Positions 20,164 to 31,598 of a stretch of DNA of 64,000 nt are shown piece by piece; the stretch's first letter is position 1; each line of letters opens with the position of its first letter. The notes beneath the pieces were generated by a model, which was not told the origin of the DNA, did not search any database, and saw only the letters and a program-made list of their open reading frames with translations. This DNA is from Paramyrothecium sp. XJ0827. Its lineage: Eukaryota > Ascomycota > Sordariomycetes > Hypocreales > Stachybotryaceae. The stretch is taken from positions 2,604,001 to 2,668,000 of the forward strand of contig JAJFPB010000007.1 in assembly GCA_020881915.1 (NCBI GenBank), written 5' to 3'. The position numbers were made by a program, and so were the translations under genes.

Positions 20164-22330
20164 TTTTAATGGGACACGATCTGAGAATGCGCCAAGGTGC
20201 CGGTCGGTCGGGTGAACTAGCAGAGGGTGGTAACGCGCCTCAATGTGCTAAGCTTTGGTGCACTTGACAACCACGTGATTAGTCCCTCGATCAAACACCA
20301 CCACGAACTATTCCTCGGCTCACTTTCTCTGCCTCTGGAGTCTGAGATTGCTTCAACCGCTCATTAATCCATATTGACCTCCCCCATGTTTGCCTTGCAT
20401 AAATAATCAACCGAAAATGCCCTGCTAACTTTCTTGGATCGGCCACCATCCGTCCACCGTGCCCTAGACCCTCCGTAGTACCTCAGCACTATTGCCGCTA
20501 AATCGAGCCTTAAGTTGGGTATAGCCACACAGTCAATCATTTCCTAGTAGTTTCATGGGACTGTATCTGCTTTGCGGACACACATATATTTGGAGGGTTT
20601 GCACCACCCCGCTTCACACCAAGCGGCGCGAAGGGAATGTGACGCGTCCGTCCGACAGCAGTGCCATTAATAATGCTGCCAGAGTCCGATATAGAAACAC
20701 CTCTTGGTACATGCCCAGCGTAACCAGCACCAGTTGTGCGCTGGTGATGGGTGCTATCATCAAGCAGGTTGCTCATTCTGCGAATAAGAATGCAAGTCGG
20801 TGCATTTACTTCTAAACGAAGCACCTCCTCGCTAAATGCAACGGATTGATGATAGAGTAGAGGCGAAACCAGCCGGCATGGAAGCAGGTACAGAAAGACT
20901 ACCACGTCGAATCAATTGTTACACTTGCTGTGTGATAGGCTATCTCCTGGCGCCATGGTGCGGCTGAATTGCAATACCCATCAAGAGGCAGGGGGCTTAT
21001 TGACTGGAAGAATTATTCCTCTTAGCTTGGCGCCGTCTGAGTAGCCTATTCAATTTGAAAGTCATCGCCGGCGTAAGCAACGTCTCAGAGTAGACTGGCC
21101 ATTCGAAGCCAACACAGGAACCGAATGACACACCGCACATCCTAAAGTCCAAGGGAAAATATCGTTCATGCCACAATGTGCTTCGTAAATGGTTAAGGAG
21201 CGAAGACACTGAATTAAATGTACAGATGCCATGGCAAGTGATGCCTCAAGATCACCTCCATTGCTCGTTTTTCCGAGCTTTCCAGGGGTTAAACCCCTCA
21301 TGGGCTTACTGCATCACACAGCCCCAATGAGAAGCCAAAGAGACAAGACATTGCATGAATCACAAGCAAGGTAAGGGCAGGGACATGCATGGAGTCCAAT
21401 GCTCAAATACGAGAACTGCAAATGCTCTCCACGTTTGAACCCTGCAAGGAAGCAGAGAGCAATTTCTCAATCCTTCCAAGTCCCTACATAACAAAGCGAA
21501 GCGCTGTATAGCTTTTGATGTAAATGCTCTTGAGCCGAAACCTCTGTTATATCTCACCCCGGACTTTCCCAGAAGCTGAGAGTTCAGGAGTCGAGATGGT
21601 GTTTCTGTAGTTCGGAGGGTAATGTTTCTTGTTCTGAACGTGTACTATGCATCTTGATTACGAGAGGCGTGTATTACAACATTTCACAGCACAATTGCAA
21701 CATGTAGACATCTACTTCTGCAGTACACATGCATTCTCACTACCCTGATCTCCTACAGGGGTCTAGAACCTTATCTCCGAGATCCAAATGTGTGATTCAA
21801 CAGGGGAGTGGATGGGTAAGGCCTGACTGGCATCACCGAGAGCCGTCAGGGCCCTGTGATTCGCCGAGGGCTACGCATGGCCTGTCCTGTGAGAAAGCGC
21901 ATACCATTATTCAGGTGTATGCACCAGGCTTATCTCCGGAGGGTACGAATATCCATTATTCCTCCAGTAAGAGAAGTGCTAAGGTCCTTGACCTACGGTC
22001 ATGTTTTCACAAAACAGGTCCTCTGTAACGAGACGGGACGAGAAGGCATGTTGAGATCCTGGAACATCTCGAGAAAATTATAAGTATATAAACCCCTTCC
22101 CATCGCACAGTAAGCCCTGCAATGATTTGGCTCAAATCGTCATTCAAACGTCACTTTCTCTGGCTCTCGCAAACATAGATCGGACTGACAGCGGGCCTCA
22201 AACTTCGAGCGAGTAAGTAAACCGGCTTGATAACGCATTGCATTGACCCTTCTGTTACAAGCGAACTGCCACATACTGAAGTTGAGTACAGATTGACGAA
22301 TTTCTACTTTTTCACACAAAGAACCCCGGC
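20164..22330. other. Intergenic, gene-poor
   Basis: About 2.2 kb. The left end holds the promoter of the ASCH-like gene, with a CACGTG core at 20272-20277. The remainder shows only short frames without family signal, and the last 250 bp are the upstream region of the small secreted protein gene. Confidence 0.45.
22085..22092 (+). promoter_or_regulatory. TATA box upstream of the small secreted protein gene
   Basis: TATATAAA sits about 240 bp before the start codon at 22331, just ahead of pyrimidine-rich sequence. It is a good TATA match and typical of inducible fungal genes for secreted proteins. The leader would be near 200 nt. Confidence 0.45.
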
Positions 22331-22729
22331 ATGCATCTCTCTGGTTTTCTGGCCGCCAGCAGCCTTCTTATTAGCCTTGCTGCTGCCGATTGGTCCCTCT
22401 GGTCCGGAATTTGCGACACCGGCCTTGGAGAAGGCGGCAGTTATGATAGTTTTGGATCCAAGAATGGTGGTCCTTGTAACGGAATGGCCTACTGGGACGG
22501 CGCATCTGGCGAGAGGCGCATGGACGGAGCAAACCCGTGCAAGCGTTCTGAGCAATTGCGATATGTGAGGGACGGTCGCGAGTATGATATATACCGGTCG
22601 GGTGCTCCTAACAACAAGGTCGGCCGATGCTTCCCCGACAACAAATTCCAGGCGTGTACGTATTGGAGTGCCTCTTGTCTTTACACCAGGGACTACAATT
22701 GCAAGTCCCCGATTTGCAATACCAATTAG
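22331..22729 (+). CDS. Small secreted cysteine-rich protein, candidate effector
   Basis: One exon encodes 132 residues. A clear signal peptide (MHLSGFLAASSLLISLAAA) ends near residue 19. The mature protein of about 113 residues has eight cysteines (28, 49, 70, 100, 109, 116, 124, 129), enough for four disulfides, and is rich in Gly, Asp, Arg and aromatic residues. It matches no family I recognise; it is not a CFEM, hydrophobin or LysM protein. It stands alone, with more than 1.4 kb of gene-poor sequence on each side, a common setting for effector-like or antimicrobial genes in plant- or insect-associated fungi. The effector role is inference; secretion is well supported. Confidence 0.8.
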   Translation: MHLSGFLAASSLLISLAAADWSLWSGICDTGLGEGGSYDSFGSKNGGPCNGMAYWDGASGERRMDGANPCKRSEQLRYVRDGREYDIYRSGAPNNKVGRCFPDNKFQACTYWSASCLYTRDYNCKSPICNTN

Positions 22730-24188
22730 CTTTGGGCACACAATCTTTCCCAGGGTTTGGTGCAAGGAAGACAAGATACTTTGGATGTGCTGGCTTCTGA
22801 GAAGAAATGCTGCTTTGGGTTACCCAAATCTACATTTTCGTTCTTTTCAATTATTGGCGGTTGTTAGGAGGGACATTGCAATCGGCGATGCAGAGGGTTC
22901 ATTAAGGTAGAAGCTGTTCACGGCTTCGACCGCTCCTCTATGTCATAGGCCGAAGACCGTGAGAGCGGCGTCTCAAATTCAGAAGCCAAACTGCGGAGTT
23001 ATTCTTTATTCTTCTTGACCAAGACGAAACAAATAACAATGTTCCTCTTGATTCAGCTCACTGCCTAGTCTGCTACTCAACCATGTGAATCATCAATCTG
23101 CCTAAAAACAGCCCTAACTCAGCCGCACAGACTCGCGATGGTACAACAGTTGCACAATCGCTGATGATCTCCCTGATTGTTGGTGATTGCCCATTCAAAT
23201 CCAATGCTTGAATGATATGTACTTCCTAGACGGTTTCCTGGAGAGATCAGGTAGCTATAGCTCTAGACTACTTGATTAAAACTTAGCCTACTCTACTTCA
23301 TAGACGTAAAGTAGAAATAGATTTAGTAAGATACGTTTTTACTGTATAAGGTAATTGGAAGCTACCTTAATTAGATTGGCTGTATCACGTAATTCTTTCA
23401 TCCCGGCGAGCATGGTTCCTCCCACCCCAAAAGTTCCGAGCTTCCCCCAGCACTCGGGTCTATAGCTAGGGTGGGCATCAACCGTATTATCCGTGATCGA
23501 GTTATCACCTTGCAATTTGCGTAGAGTTGCATCGCGATCTAATCCATGCTTTTGTTTCCAATAGAAGAGTCCTCTAAGGGCTTCAAGTGCTCTTAGCCAA
23601 TGCCCCTGTTACCGGCAGAGGTGGATGTAACGCCAGCCACGTTCATGGTTGTCGTTGCGTGCTCGGGTCCCCCCTACAAGGGAAAAAGAGCCAATGACGG
23701 AAGCTGCACAAAGACATGCATCCAGCTATCGACACCGGACTCGATAGCGGTCCATCCTGGTCGTTAGCACAGATGCAGGAGGACTCAAATCTCGGGGCTC
23801 TCGCCACGCGCGCCGCCACTGTTGGGCTTCTGTCTCAAACAAGGAGTCGTGCACATCGCCTGGGCCCAGCTGAGGCAATTAGCACACAGGCAAAACCCTG
23901 CACCCGGCATGAGCTGGGGAGCCGACCTGCGCGTACCTCCCAGCATGTTGCTCCTCAGCTGGGAGGGGTAGGTTGCATTCGAAGTGCAGGTACGATCAAG
24001 GGTAGCATCATCACGTCGTGGAAAAACGTGATTTGCCCGATGCAGCGCGGGACACGGCGGCGTCAATTGGTGGGCTATTTAACATCTTCTTTTTTTCTCT
24101 TCTTTCCTGCATGCAGCAGAAGACGCGCAGAACAGTGTCGAACGCGCCTTGTTTCACCCTCAAACCTCGACTTTCGTCGGTGTTAACC
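22730..24188. other. Intergenic, with an AT-rich patch
   Basis: About 1.46 kb. The stretch around 23255-23400 is much richer in A/T and TpA than its surroundings and could be a remnant of a mutated repeat. The right end carries the leader of the secreted cupin gene. The open frames here show no protein family. Confidence 0.45.
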
Positions 24189-24782
24189 ATGCTCGTCAAT
24201 CGTGTCCTGGTCCTCCTCGCGGCCTTCCTGGCCCCGGCCGCTGCTCTGCCTCGAGACGACGATGCCGCCGTCCAGAGCACGGGATCTGCCAGCGCGAAGT
24301 ACTCTGTGAAGCAGATCATCAATGAGCTTGGCCTGATCCCCAATGTCGAGAAGGGATACTTTGTCGAAACGTTCCGCGACCCCGAGACCAATGGCAATCG
24401 CTCCGTCAGCACCGCCATCTACTATCTTCTCGAGGGCTCGGCCGGCAAGTCCATCTGGCACAAGGTCGACAAGGCCGAGGTCTGGCACTACTACGCTGGA
24501 GCCCCCCTGAACCTGTACCTGTCGAACAATGACGGACGTCCGGTGCGCAAGAGGACTCTGGGACCTGAGATCCTTCGCGGCCAACGCCCACAGGTTGTCA
24601 TCGCCGCGGATGAATGGCAACAAGCTCAGAGTACAGGAAAGTGGACTCTTGTAGGAACAACTGGTACGTCTTTCCCGCCGTTTCACACGTCTCCTCTGCT
24701 CATATTTTCCCTAGTCGCCCCAGGCTTCGTACCTGAGGGATTCGAGCTGGCACCCCCGGGTTGGAAGCCCAATGGTGCTTGA
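24189..24782 (+). CDS. Secreted DUF985-type cupin
   Basis: Exons 24189-24663 and 24715-24782 give 180 residues. The first 20 residues (MLVNRVLVLLAAFLAPAAAL) are a signal peptide. The rest is a DUF985 cupin: EKGYFVETFRDPET, the metal-site region IWHKVDKAEVWHYYAG, RGQRPQVVI and WTLVGTTVAPGFVPEGFEL. These proteins are small beta-barrels related to sugar-binding cupins; activity is not established. The open frame extends upstream to 24018, but ATG 24189 is used because it gives the signal peptide. The 51 bp intron is in frame and lacks a stop, so retention would add 17 residues. A paralog without a signal peptide lies 1.6 kb away at 26410-26859. Confidence 0.88.
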   Translation: MLVNRVLVLLAAFLAPAAALPRDDDAAVQSTGSASAKYSVKQIINELGLIPNVEKGYFVETFRDPETNGNRSVSTAIYYLLEGSAGKSIWHKVDKAEVWHYYAGAPLNLYLSNNDGRPVRKRTLGPEILRGQRPQVVIAADEWQQAQSTGKWTLVGTTGTSFPPFHTSPLLIFSLVAPGFVPEGFELAPPGWKPNGA

Positions 24783-24940
24783 TAAATCTCATGCTCTCTG
24801 GACTTTGATTAATTCCAGAGGCGATTGGGTCTGGGCTCGAACAGAGTAATTAATAATGTACATTTTCATTATATATTGAATACATATCAAGTCAACCAGT
24901 TCATTCTCGTGCTGGCCTATTGTTCCATCTCGTGATCTCG

Positions 24941-26076
24941 TCAGCGCCGCCAAGACACCTCGTTCGTCCCATCCCAGGGCTCTGCTGGTCGTCCAAAGGT
25001 GCTGCCGTCGCGCTCGACAATGCCCATGTTCGAGTGGGCGCTGTGTCCGTCACGGCTCTTACTTCGCGTAACCTCGTTTCCCCCATCAAGTGCTTCCAAA
25101 TCGATGTGCTCGGCCGGGTGCTTCCCGCCTTGTTTCGCTCGAATGGCTTCGGATGCGATGCCTTTGGGCCTTGATGTATTGGACAGAAGTGAGATGTCCC
25201 CATTGGGGTTGCTTCTGTAAGGCGCGGAGGTGGTACGCGACCGCAAGCTTTCAATGAGCTGGTTGAGTACGAGGAACTCGACCTTGAGCTTGATACCGTA
25301 GACGCAAGGCTTGAAGGCGCCCTGTAGATAGAAAAGATGATCTCCGCCGAACTGAATGCCAAGAAGTGCGATGTCAAGAACGATGACGAGAAGGTTGGCG
25401 TTGATGAGGTTCCAAAGCACGCGACTCTTTACTTTCTCACCACGAGGAGGTGCCGGTGAGGCCGAGGATGAATTCAGGTAGGAGCTGATGCGAACATGCT
25501 TGCGCGTCTCCCAAATGTAGAGCAGACTCAGTGCAGTCTCTTGAACGAAGAAGACGATCAGCTGAACCCGATCCCATATGATGTTCTTGTCGCGGAGAGC
25601 TAGATTGATAGTTGTAGCTTGCTGCAGAGAAGTACTGGTTAAAGTCGATCCCACGGTTTACGTCTGATGAGACTTACTGCGACGGTCCCGATGACAATGG
25701 TAGGAATAGAAAAGACGATTGAGTTGATGCTCAACACGATCATGATGATGCGTAGCAGCTTCTGGTTCTGGACAATCAGGTGCAAGCGGGAGTACAGCAC
25801 CCAGCTCTGAGGCACTACCATGATGAACCATGTCAGGTAGATCATGATGATGGACCCTAAAAGATTCGGCCATATCTGAAAGTCGGCCAGAATGATGAAA
25901 AGAGGCTGCAGGATGACTCCCCACGAGCACAACGCGCACGACCAAAAGTACAGGCCCTTCTGTCTCCGGAACAGCATGAAGAGAGAGATGTTGATTTCGA
26001 CGCCGATGTACCATGAGATGCCGGTGAAGGCGGCCAGCGTCATGGACATGGGCAGGTCATCGCGAAGATCGTCCAT
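24941..26076 (-). CDS. Seven-transmembrane fungal protein, DUF7703-like
   Basis: Exons 26076-25678 and 25621-24941 (56 bp intron, GTAAGT...GCAG) give 359 residues. About seven hydrophobic helices fill the first 270 residues: AAFTGISWYIGVEINISLF, the WGVILQPLFIILADF segment, IMIYLTWFIMVVPQSWVLYS, IIMIVLSINSIVFSIPTIVI, two more after the splice, and a last one near LLVIVLDIALLGIQF. The pattern and loop motifs match a fungus-specific integral membrane family (recalled as DUF7703). The C-terminal tail of about 90 residues is polar and rich in Ser, Arg and Gly, presumably cytosolic. A receptor-like topology is possible, but no ligand or G-protein link is visible. It sits between two DUF985 cupin genes. 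Confidence 0.82.
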
Positions 26077-26409
26077 GACTGTTGCTGGCTGGAGGGGCGG
26101 GGGGTTTGGGGACAGTCGATGGATGCTCTGGGTGCGGATGAGGATGGAAGCGATGGGCTTGGGTGGTTAACAGAGCTGTCGCACAGACATGTTAGGCTAC
26201 ATCAAAGCGAGGTTTGCAAAAGAACAGCAGGTTCACTGAGAGATATGTAGTCCAGATTCATGCACTGCCTAATGAGAGCGACCGCAGCGGCCAGCGCAGT
26301 CCTGTAGGTATGGTGTGATTACCGTGTGATTGGTACCGTAGGCCTCAGTAACCCACACAAGACGATGAATGGCTGACATGAATCAAGCACCCCCGCCTGC
26401 GTGCTGGTG
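26077..26409. other. Intergenic, upstream of the 7-TM gene
   Basis: 333 bp between two minus-strand genes, holding the 7-TM gene promoter and the 3' end of the cupin gene. Nothing else is seen. Confidence 0.45.
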
Positions 26410-26859
26410 CTACGCCCCCCTCGGCTGCCACCCTTCCTCTGCCATCTCAAAGCTGTCCATGGTGAAGGCAGGGGCCACGGTGCAGCCGACCAGGGTCCAG
26501 TCCCCCAGGCTCAGCGCATGCTGCCATTCGCCTCTCTGGACCACGACCTGTGGCCGCTCGCCGGCCAAGATGTTGGGGCCGAGGACAACGTCCCGGACAG
26601 GCTTGCCGTCGTCGTAGGAGAGCGAGAGCCTCAGCGGCGCGCCGGCGTAGTAGTGCCAGACCTCGACGGCGTCGAGGACGCGGTGCCAGTGGGAGAGGCC
26701 AGACTCCCCCTCCAACAGGTAGTAGATGCAGGTGCTGAGAGATCGCCCGTCAGATGTGCCGGACGAGTCCCGGAATGTCTCAACGAAGTAGCCCTTTTCG
26801 GGGTGTGGGCTGAGGTTCAGGGCCTCGATAACGTCCCTGGCGGACCTGGTTTCTGCCAT
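26410..26859 (-). CDS. DUF985-type cupin without signal peptide
   Basis: One uninterrupted exon encodes 149 residues spanning the whole DUF985 domain: EKGYFVETFRDSSG, SHWHRVLDAVEVWHYYAG with the probable His/Glu/His metal ligands, GERPQVVVQ and WTLVGCTVAPAF, ending in WQPRGA. It aligns over its full length with the secreted cupin at 24189-24782 but lacks a leader, so it should be cytosolic. It also lacks the intron that the secreted copy carries within TTVAPGF. The start ATG 26859 begins directly ahead of the domain. The pair most likely arose by local duplication with gain or loss of the leader. Activity is unknown. Confidence 0.9.
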   Translation of the reverse strand: MAETRSARDVIEALNLSPHPEKGYFVETFRDSSGTSDGRSLSTCIYYLLEGESGLSHWHRVLDAVEVWHYYAGAPLRLSLSYDDGKPVRDVVLGPNILAGERPQVVVQRGEWQHALSLGDWTLVGCTVAPAFTMDSFEMAEEGWQPRGA

Positions 26860-29800
26860 TGGTTCGGTGGGTGGGGGGAGGCCAGCAGGGGTTTGCGCTT
26901 GATTGGGGGGAGGGTTGTGAAGAGTTGCTTTACTAAGTTATCGCCCGTGTGCGAAGACGTTGACCGAGAGGAAATGAAGGAGCATCAAGCCTCGAAGCTT
27001 AGGGCGGGTGAAATAGACAAACATGAACATGCAATTCCCGCTTTGGGTGGAGGTGGGAGGGGGTTGGAAATGCCCTGCATGGCAATGCCACGCCAACAGG
27101 GCAAGACAGAGCAGAGCAGGGCCAGGAAGTGACCAACTGCCGATCTCCCTTGGTTGGCGCGAAGGGAAAAGTGGGCGGCACTCATTCATTCTCGCTCTCG
27201 TTCTACAGTACCTACTAATGCGCGATAAACGCCGCCCCGGCGGTTACATCAGAATCAATGCTTCGGTCACCAGGCCCGCTCAGAGCCTGAAAAAAGAAAA
27301 GAAAGACGAGTTCAGCAGCCTCCACAACGACTCAATAATACGACTGTGATTCGCTTCGAAGCGACCGGGACCGCTGCAGTAGGCCGACGCACTCCCCGTC
27401 TCGCGAAAGCACTCGCCACTCGAACCAGCAAGATCGGCGACGATGAGAGCCCTGTAATCACAAGCAAAATGCTTGCAGTTTGCAAAATACCTTGAATACC
27501 TAGGTCGTGATAAGGCCATCGGCAGGGGGGGCTTGTGCGCGCCACCGCGGGATCAACCGACAAGGCAGCGTCCGAAATCCCTGGCGCGTTTTCCCTGTTC
27601 GCTTGAACCTTGTAACCTTGTCTAGTATTGAATATCTGCCGGATCACTAGCGTTCGGGGCAGCGAGGACTCGGCCCTCGAACATCGAACATCGGGGGCGG
27701 CTGCGAAGAAAGTCGGAGAGACACGGCTGGACGCCCGTTGCTTCGCTCTTCGAGACATTCTTCCAGAAACGCATTCCAAGTCAGCAGCACCTGACCCTCT
27801 TATCTGCAGCCCAGAACAGCCCTAAGGATTCAAGAAAAGCATCAATCTGACAAGAGGCACTGCGCGGGGGGCTTGGACACTGCGAAGCATGCATTCCATT
27901 CGGGCAAGGATGCTCATTTCGGGTGCTGACGGGCACCACTGTCCGACACTGACCAATGGATGACTTACGGCCCGAAAAGCTTCTCCGTACCGGTTTGGCC
28001 CTTGAGCTCTACTTGGACTTTTCTCCAGTAGTCTAGAACGAATTCCTTGAACTGAGACCATCATTTGTGACGAAATGTATTTTGGGTTACATTCGCTCTT
28101 GAGCCAAGGCCTGCGCCGGCAATTCTGCCGTGCCAGCAGCAGCCGTCTACGACATTGAATCTGCACTCCAGGGGCCAGCCCGGAGGCAGCGATTGTAAGT
28201 GGCCAGCCCCCCGCAGCAAAACCTGTAAGCCCATGCGGCTTTCTTCAGAGCTGAATCACATGCATTGACGCCGATAACATGTCTAATGCATTTGGAATTG
28301 AACCGGGAGACGGCACCGAACTCAGCTTCATAAGATGCTTTGCCGCGAGGACTTCATTTGGAATTCGTGTTCCACTTCGGACGTGGTGCTTAATTGAAGA
28401 ACACGCGCTGAGGGCTTCCCGCTTCCCCGAGTACTCACATCTGCAGCCTGTATGTCCAGCCAAGGCGTGGTTGTGCTCAGAGAGGAGCAAGATTTTCCGA
28501 AGCTGAATGCTCACTACACGTGACAATGAGTCAGTCAGATTGACGCATCGATTGCCGGAATGGAGGTGCTCACAGATTAGGCTCGTAACGCGCAATTACG
28601 AAGGCATGATCCTCGGCGAGGAACCCCCTTCAGAGTGAGTTCGCCGGAATGGGGGACGACGACGAGCTGTCCGGCAGAGTTGCCGAGTTGGGACAGCTGC
28701 AGCTAGGCGGCCACCAAACCGTTTCCTGTCGATATTCTTGTATCTCTTAGGGTGCCCGAAGGGCACAAACAGGTACCAGACTGGGATCTGAGCCAATAAA
28801 GACTATAGAATAGAGCGGTACAAGGAGGTCCTAGAAAATTATACTACACTAGAAGTTCTAGATTCTCTAGGACTACAAAGAACTACATCAAAGTCAAGGT
28901 ATTTAAAGCTCAGGATCTTGTAGCTTACTGTACTAGCATTAATGATTAAGCATTGTGGGGCGAATACATGAATGTGCCCTTCGGGCACTCTAAGAGATAG
29001 GCGAGATCGTATTACGGCCCCCCAGAAAGGATCGACAGGAGGCTTAGTAACATTTAGTTCGTAAGCCTTCTTTTTCGACAGTCATGGTCTGTTCGTTTGA
29101 AAGCTTGTCTACTTGAAACCCAACTGCCTTCTCTTGCCTAGCCTCACTTTATTATGGAACGTTCCAATCTTTGAACAGCTGGTGACGGACAATGAGAGAT
29201 AAAGGACTCGTGGGATCTAAGACTAGATAAGCGAGTCTTCCAGACTGGAGTATTGTGTACCTGCGGCCCATTTGGCGTCATTCCCTGGTACAAAACCAGA
29301 TCTCGGCCATGTCACAGCGTGTAATGCGAATGCTGAGCCCTACCTCAAATGCGTGCAATATTAGGTCTCCCCAATCGGAAAGAAAGAAAGGAAGAAAGAA
29401 AAAAAAACAAGGCTCTTTTGTTTCAATCTTTCACATGCCATATCAGCGCCTTATACAGGCGAATCTCTCGTGCTATCCAATGCGCCTGAGGACAGCGCAA
29501 GTCTGCGCTAGGAAAATCATTGACAAGCCAACAGTCCTACTTTTTCTATGAGTAAACACAGTAAGAGGCGCGACTAAGCTCACAAGCGTTCATCATAGGC
29601 GCGTTAATCTGTCACATCTACCTCACCCCAGCCCCTCCCCCTTTCACTTCTCATACTGGGAACCTCGTTTTTATGCCACATGTTCCGAAGATCTTGCTGA
29701 AGATGTGACGAGATTACACAACTCGAATCCGTATCGTCCGTCGCTTCTCTAGCTTCACGTCTTTGATCGCGTACCCGGCTCGCAGGTTGCGACATGAGCA

Positions 29801-31598
29801 GTTCTGCCGAACAATCTATTCACAAAGAATCTTTCTGGATACCGAACCTCTTTCTGTATAGGCGGTGTGAGCTCCTTGAACTGCTGGCACCGCCACAAGC
29901 ATCTTTATGAAAATGAATAGCAGCATTCCATCCAAACGTCCTATCAGCGCTATTACAGTTACATTGAGTTCACTTTCAGTTGACAAATGGCATGACTTGC
30001 TTAGTGGATCTGAAAGACCTGTGAGAAAATAGTCTTAGGCTCCCTCTTGTAAAGTCACATTCGGCTCATTTGGAGGACTCTGACTGGCCCGAGGCTCTGT
30101 CCTCGTATTGGATGGCTTCTTCGCCATTGCATCTTCCCCTGCAGCTAGCCAAGAATGAAGATCCTTGCTCATTGTGAGACCGTATCTGGTGCGATTCCTG
30201 TCACGCTCCACAATAGGCCTGCAGAGCTGTTCATAGGCGTGCCAAGCTGAGTGAGGCTCCTGCCCTTTTTTCGTTATGAATGTTCTGGGACTATTATACT
30301 GCAGCTACAGGTATGGTGGACATACTTGTGTGGTCTTATGACATGTTGTTGTGCAGTACCTAGGTGGGCAAATGCTTGTGGCAGTCATTTTCATCAACTG
30401 CTAGAAATTTCAGTCATACATTCCGGCGTATGGAGCTTGCATGCATCTCAAACGCGCGTTTGTCATATTCGGACTCACAATTTGCCTCCTCAGCAAGCAG
30501 GCAAAGACAGTGGCGCCAATCCTTGGGTTGTAGCTTTGCATGACCTCAGACTCACTCCACAGTTATAACAAAAAGGCAATTGAATTCGAAAATGTTATCT
30601 TCATGTGCAATTTCCTGCTCTCCGCCCTCCATGTGGTGGAAGTCAGTGTGCATTCCAAATTCCAACCTTGGACAGATACAAAGGTAAGACGATGAAACCG
30701 CACCAGATGATCTGCAAGACTCAACCAATCAACGATTGTTCCTCTGCAGCCTTTTTCAGTCACAACTAGACATGGGAGGTTTAGTCCTTGGGGCATGGTA
30801 GAGACATACTTCCTAGACTTGTCGAGATTTCGCAAATGGGCCAGAGAGTGCATGCTTGATGCAAACGAGCACAATAACTACACATATCCAGTCGTCTGAT
30901 AAGGGGCACGGAAATCCCAAGGTTAAAGATGAAATGGTTGGAAGCATCTACGTTAGCCTGGACAACAGATGATGACTTCTAAACATTACTGTACTCACAG
31001 GACTTCTACGTGAAGGCTTGCACAAACTGAGAAATGTGAGTTGGCCCGGCCACCTGCACTCGCAGATGAAACGGAAATGGTAAGAATTCAAGTCGAGTCG
31101 CACAAGATGACGCAACCTCCTAGGAGTGTGCAGAGCTGTGGTTAATGACATGTTTAATCGGACTTCAAGCCAATATTGTCAGTGTCCCCGGGAATAAGAC
31201 GTGCGCTTTTGGTGGGTACGCCGATTGCGGCTCCGCGTCCCTGTCCTGCCCAGGTGATCCGCCCCGATGATTTCCTGCCAGACAAGGACGAAAGGCGTGA
31301 CTGTGGACGGCGGCGAGGATTGCGTGTTTTATTCGGTCTTGACTTCTTATTTGAGATTCCGGTTTGGGCCGTGAATGATTTGAGTATGACTGTTACATCG
31401 TGACTCACTGCAGGATTTGCGACTGGTGCTGCTACCGTGACATTACGTGATGCTACGCCCGATCACGGTTAAGCTCCGGTCCGGTCCGATCCAGTATTTT
31501 ACAAACCTCATTAATGGCCCCGAGCCCCGTTCATGCTTCTCATCCCTCCTCGAAAATCTCTCAATTGTCAGGTCAACACATCCAAATTCCTATTCGTC
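26860..31598. other. Gene-poor 4.7 kb stretch containing one MITE-like element
   Basis: No protein gene can be supported on either strand; the short frames show no family signal. Visible features are the inverted-repeat element at 28741-28999, a purine-rich A/G run at 29378-29408, and the promoter of the aminotransferase gene at the right end. A promoter for the minus-strand cupin gene lies at the left end. Confidence 0.5.
28741..28999. mobile_element. MITE-like element with 25 bp terminal inverted repeats and TA flanks
   Basis: The left end (28743 onward) reads TCTCTTAGGGTGCCCGAA and the right end, read on the other strand from 28997, reads TCTCTTAGAGTGCCCGAA; both continue GGGCACA, so about 25 bp match with one difference. 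Each end is bordered by TA, as expected for the TA target-site duplication of Tc1/mariner/pogo-type transposons. Inside each repeat is a perfect palindrome GTGCCCGAAGGGCAC around a 3 bp centre. The core of about 200 bp is AT-rich and has no coding capacity, so the element is non-autonomous. Family assignment is inference. Confidence 0.72.

Noticed and set aside
23716..24186. Plus-strand open frame ahead of the secreted cupin gene
   Set aside because: It overlaps the cupin leader and promoter in another frame and has no protein-like features.
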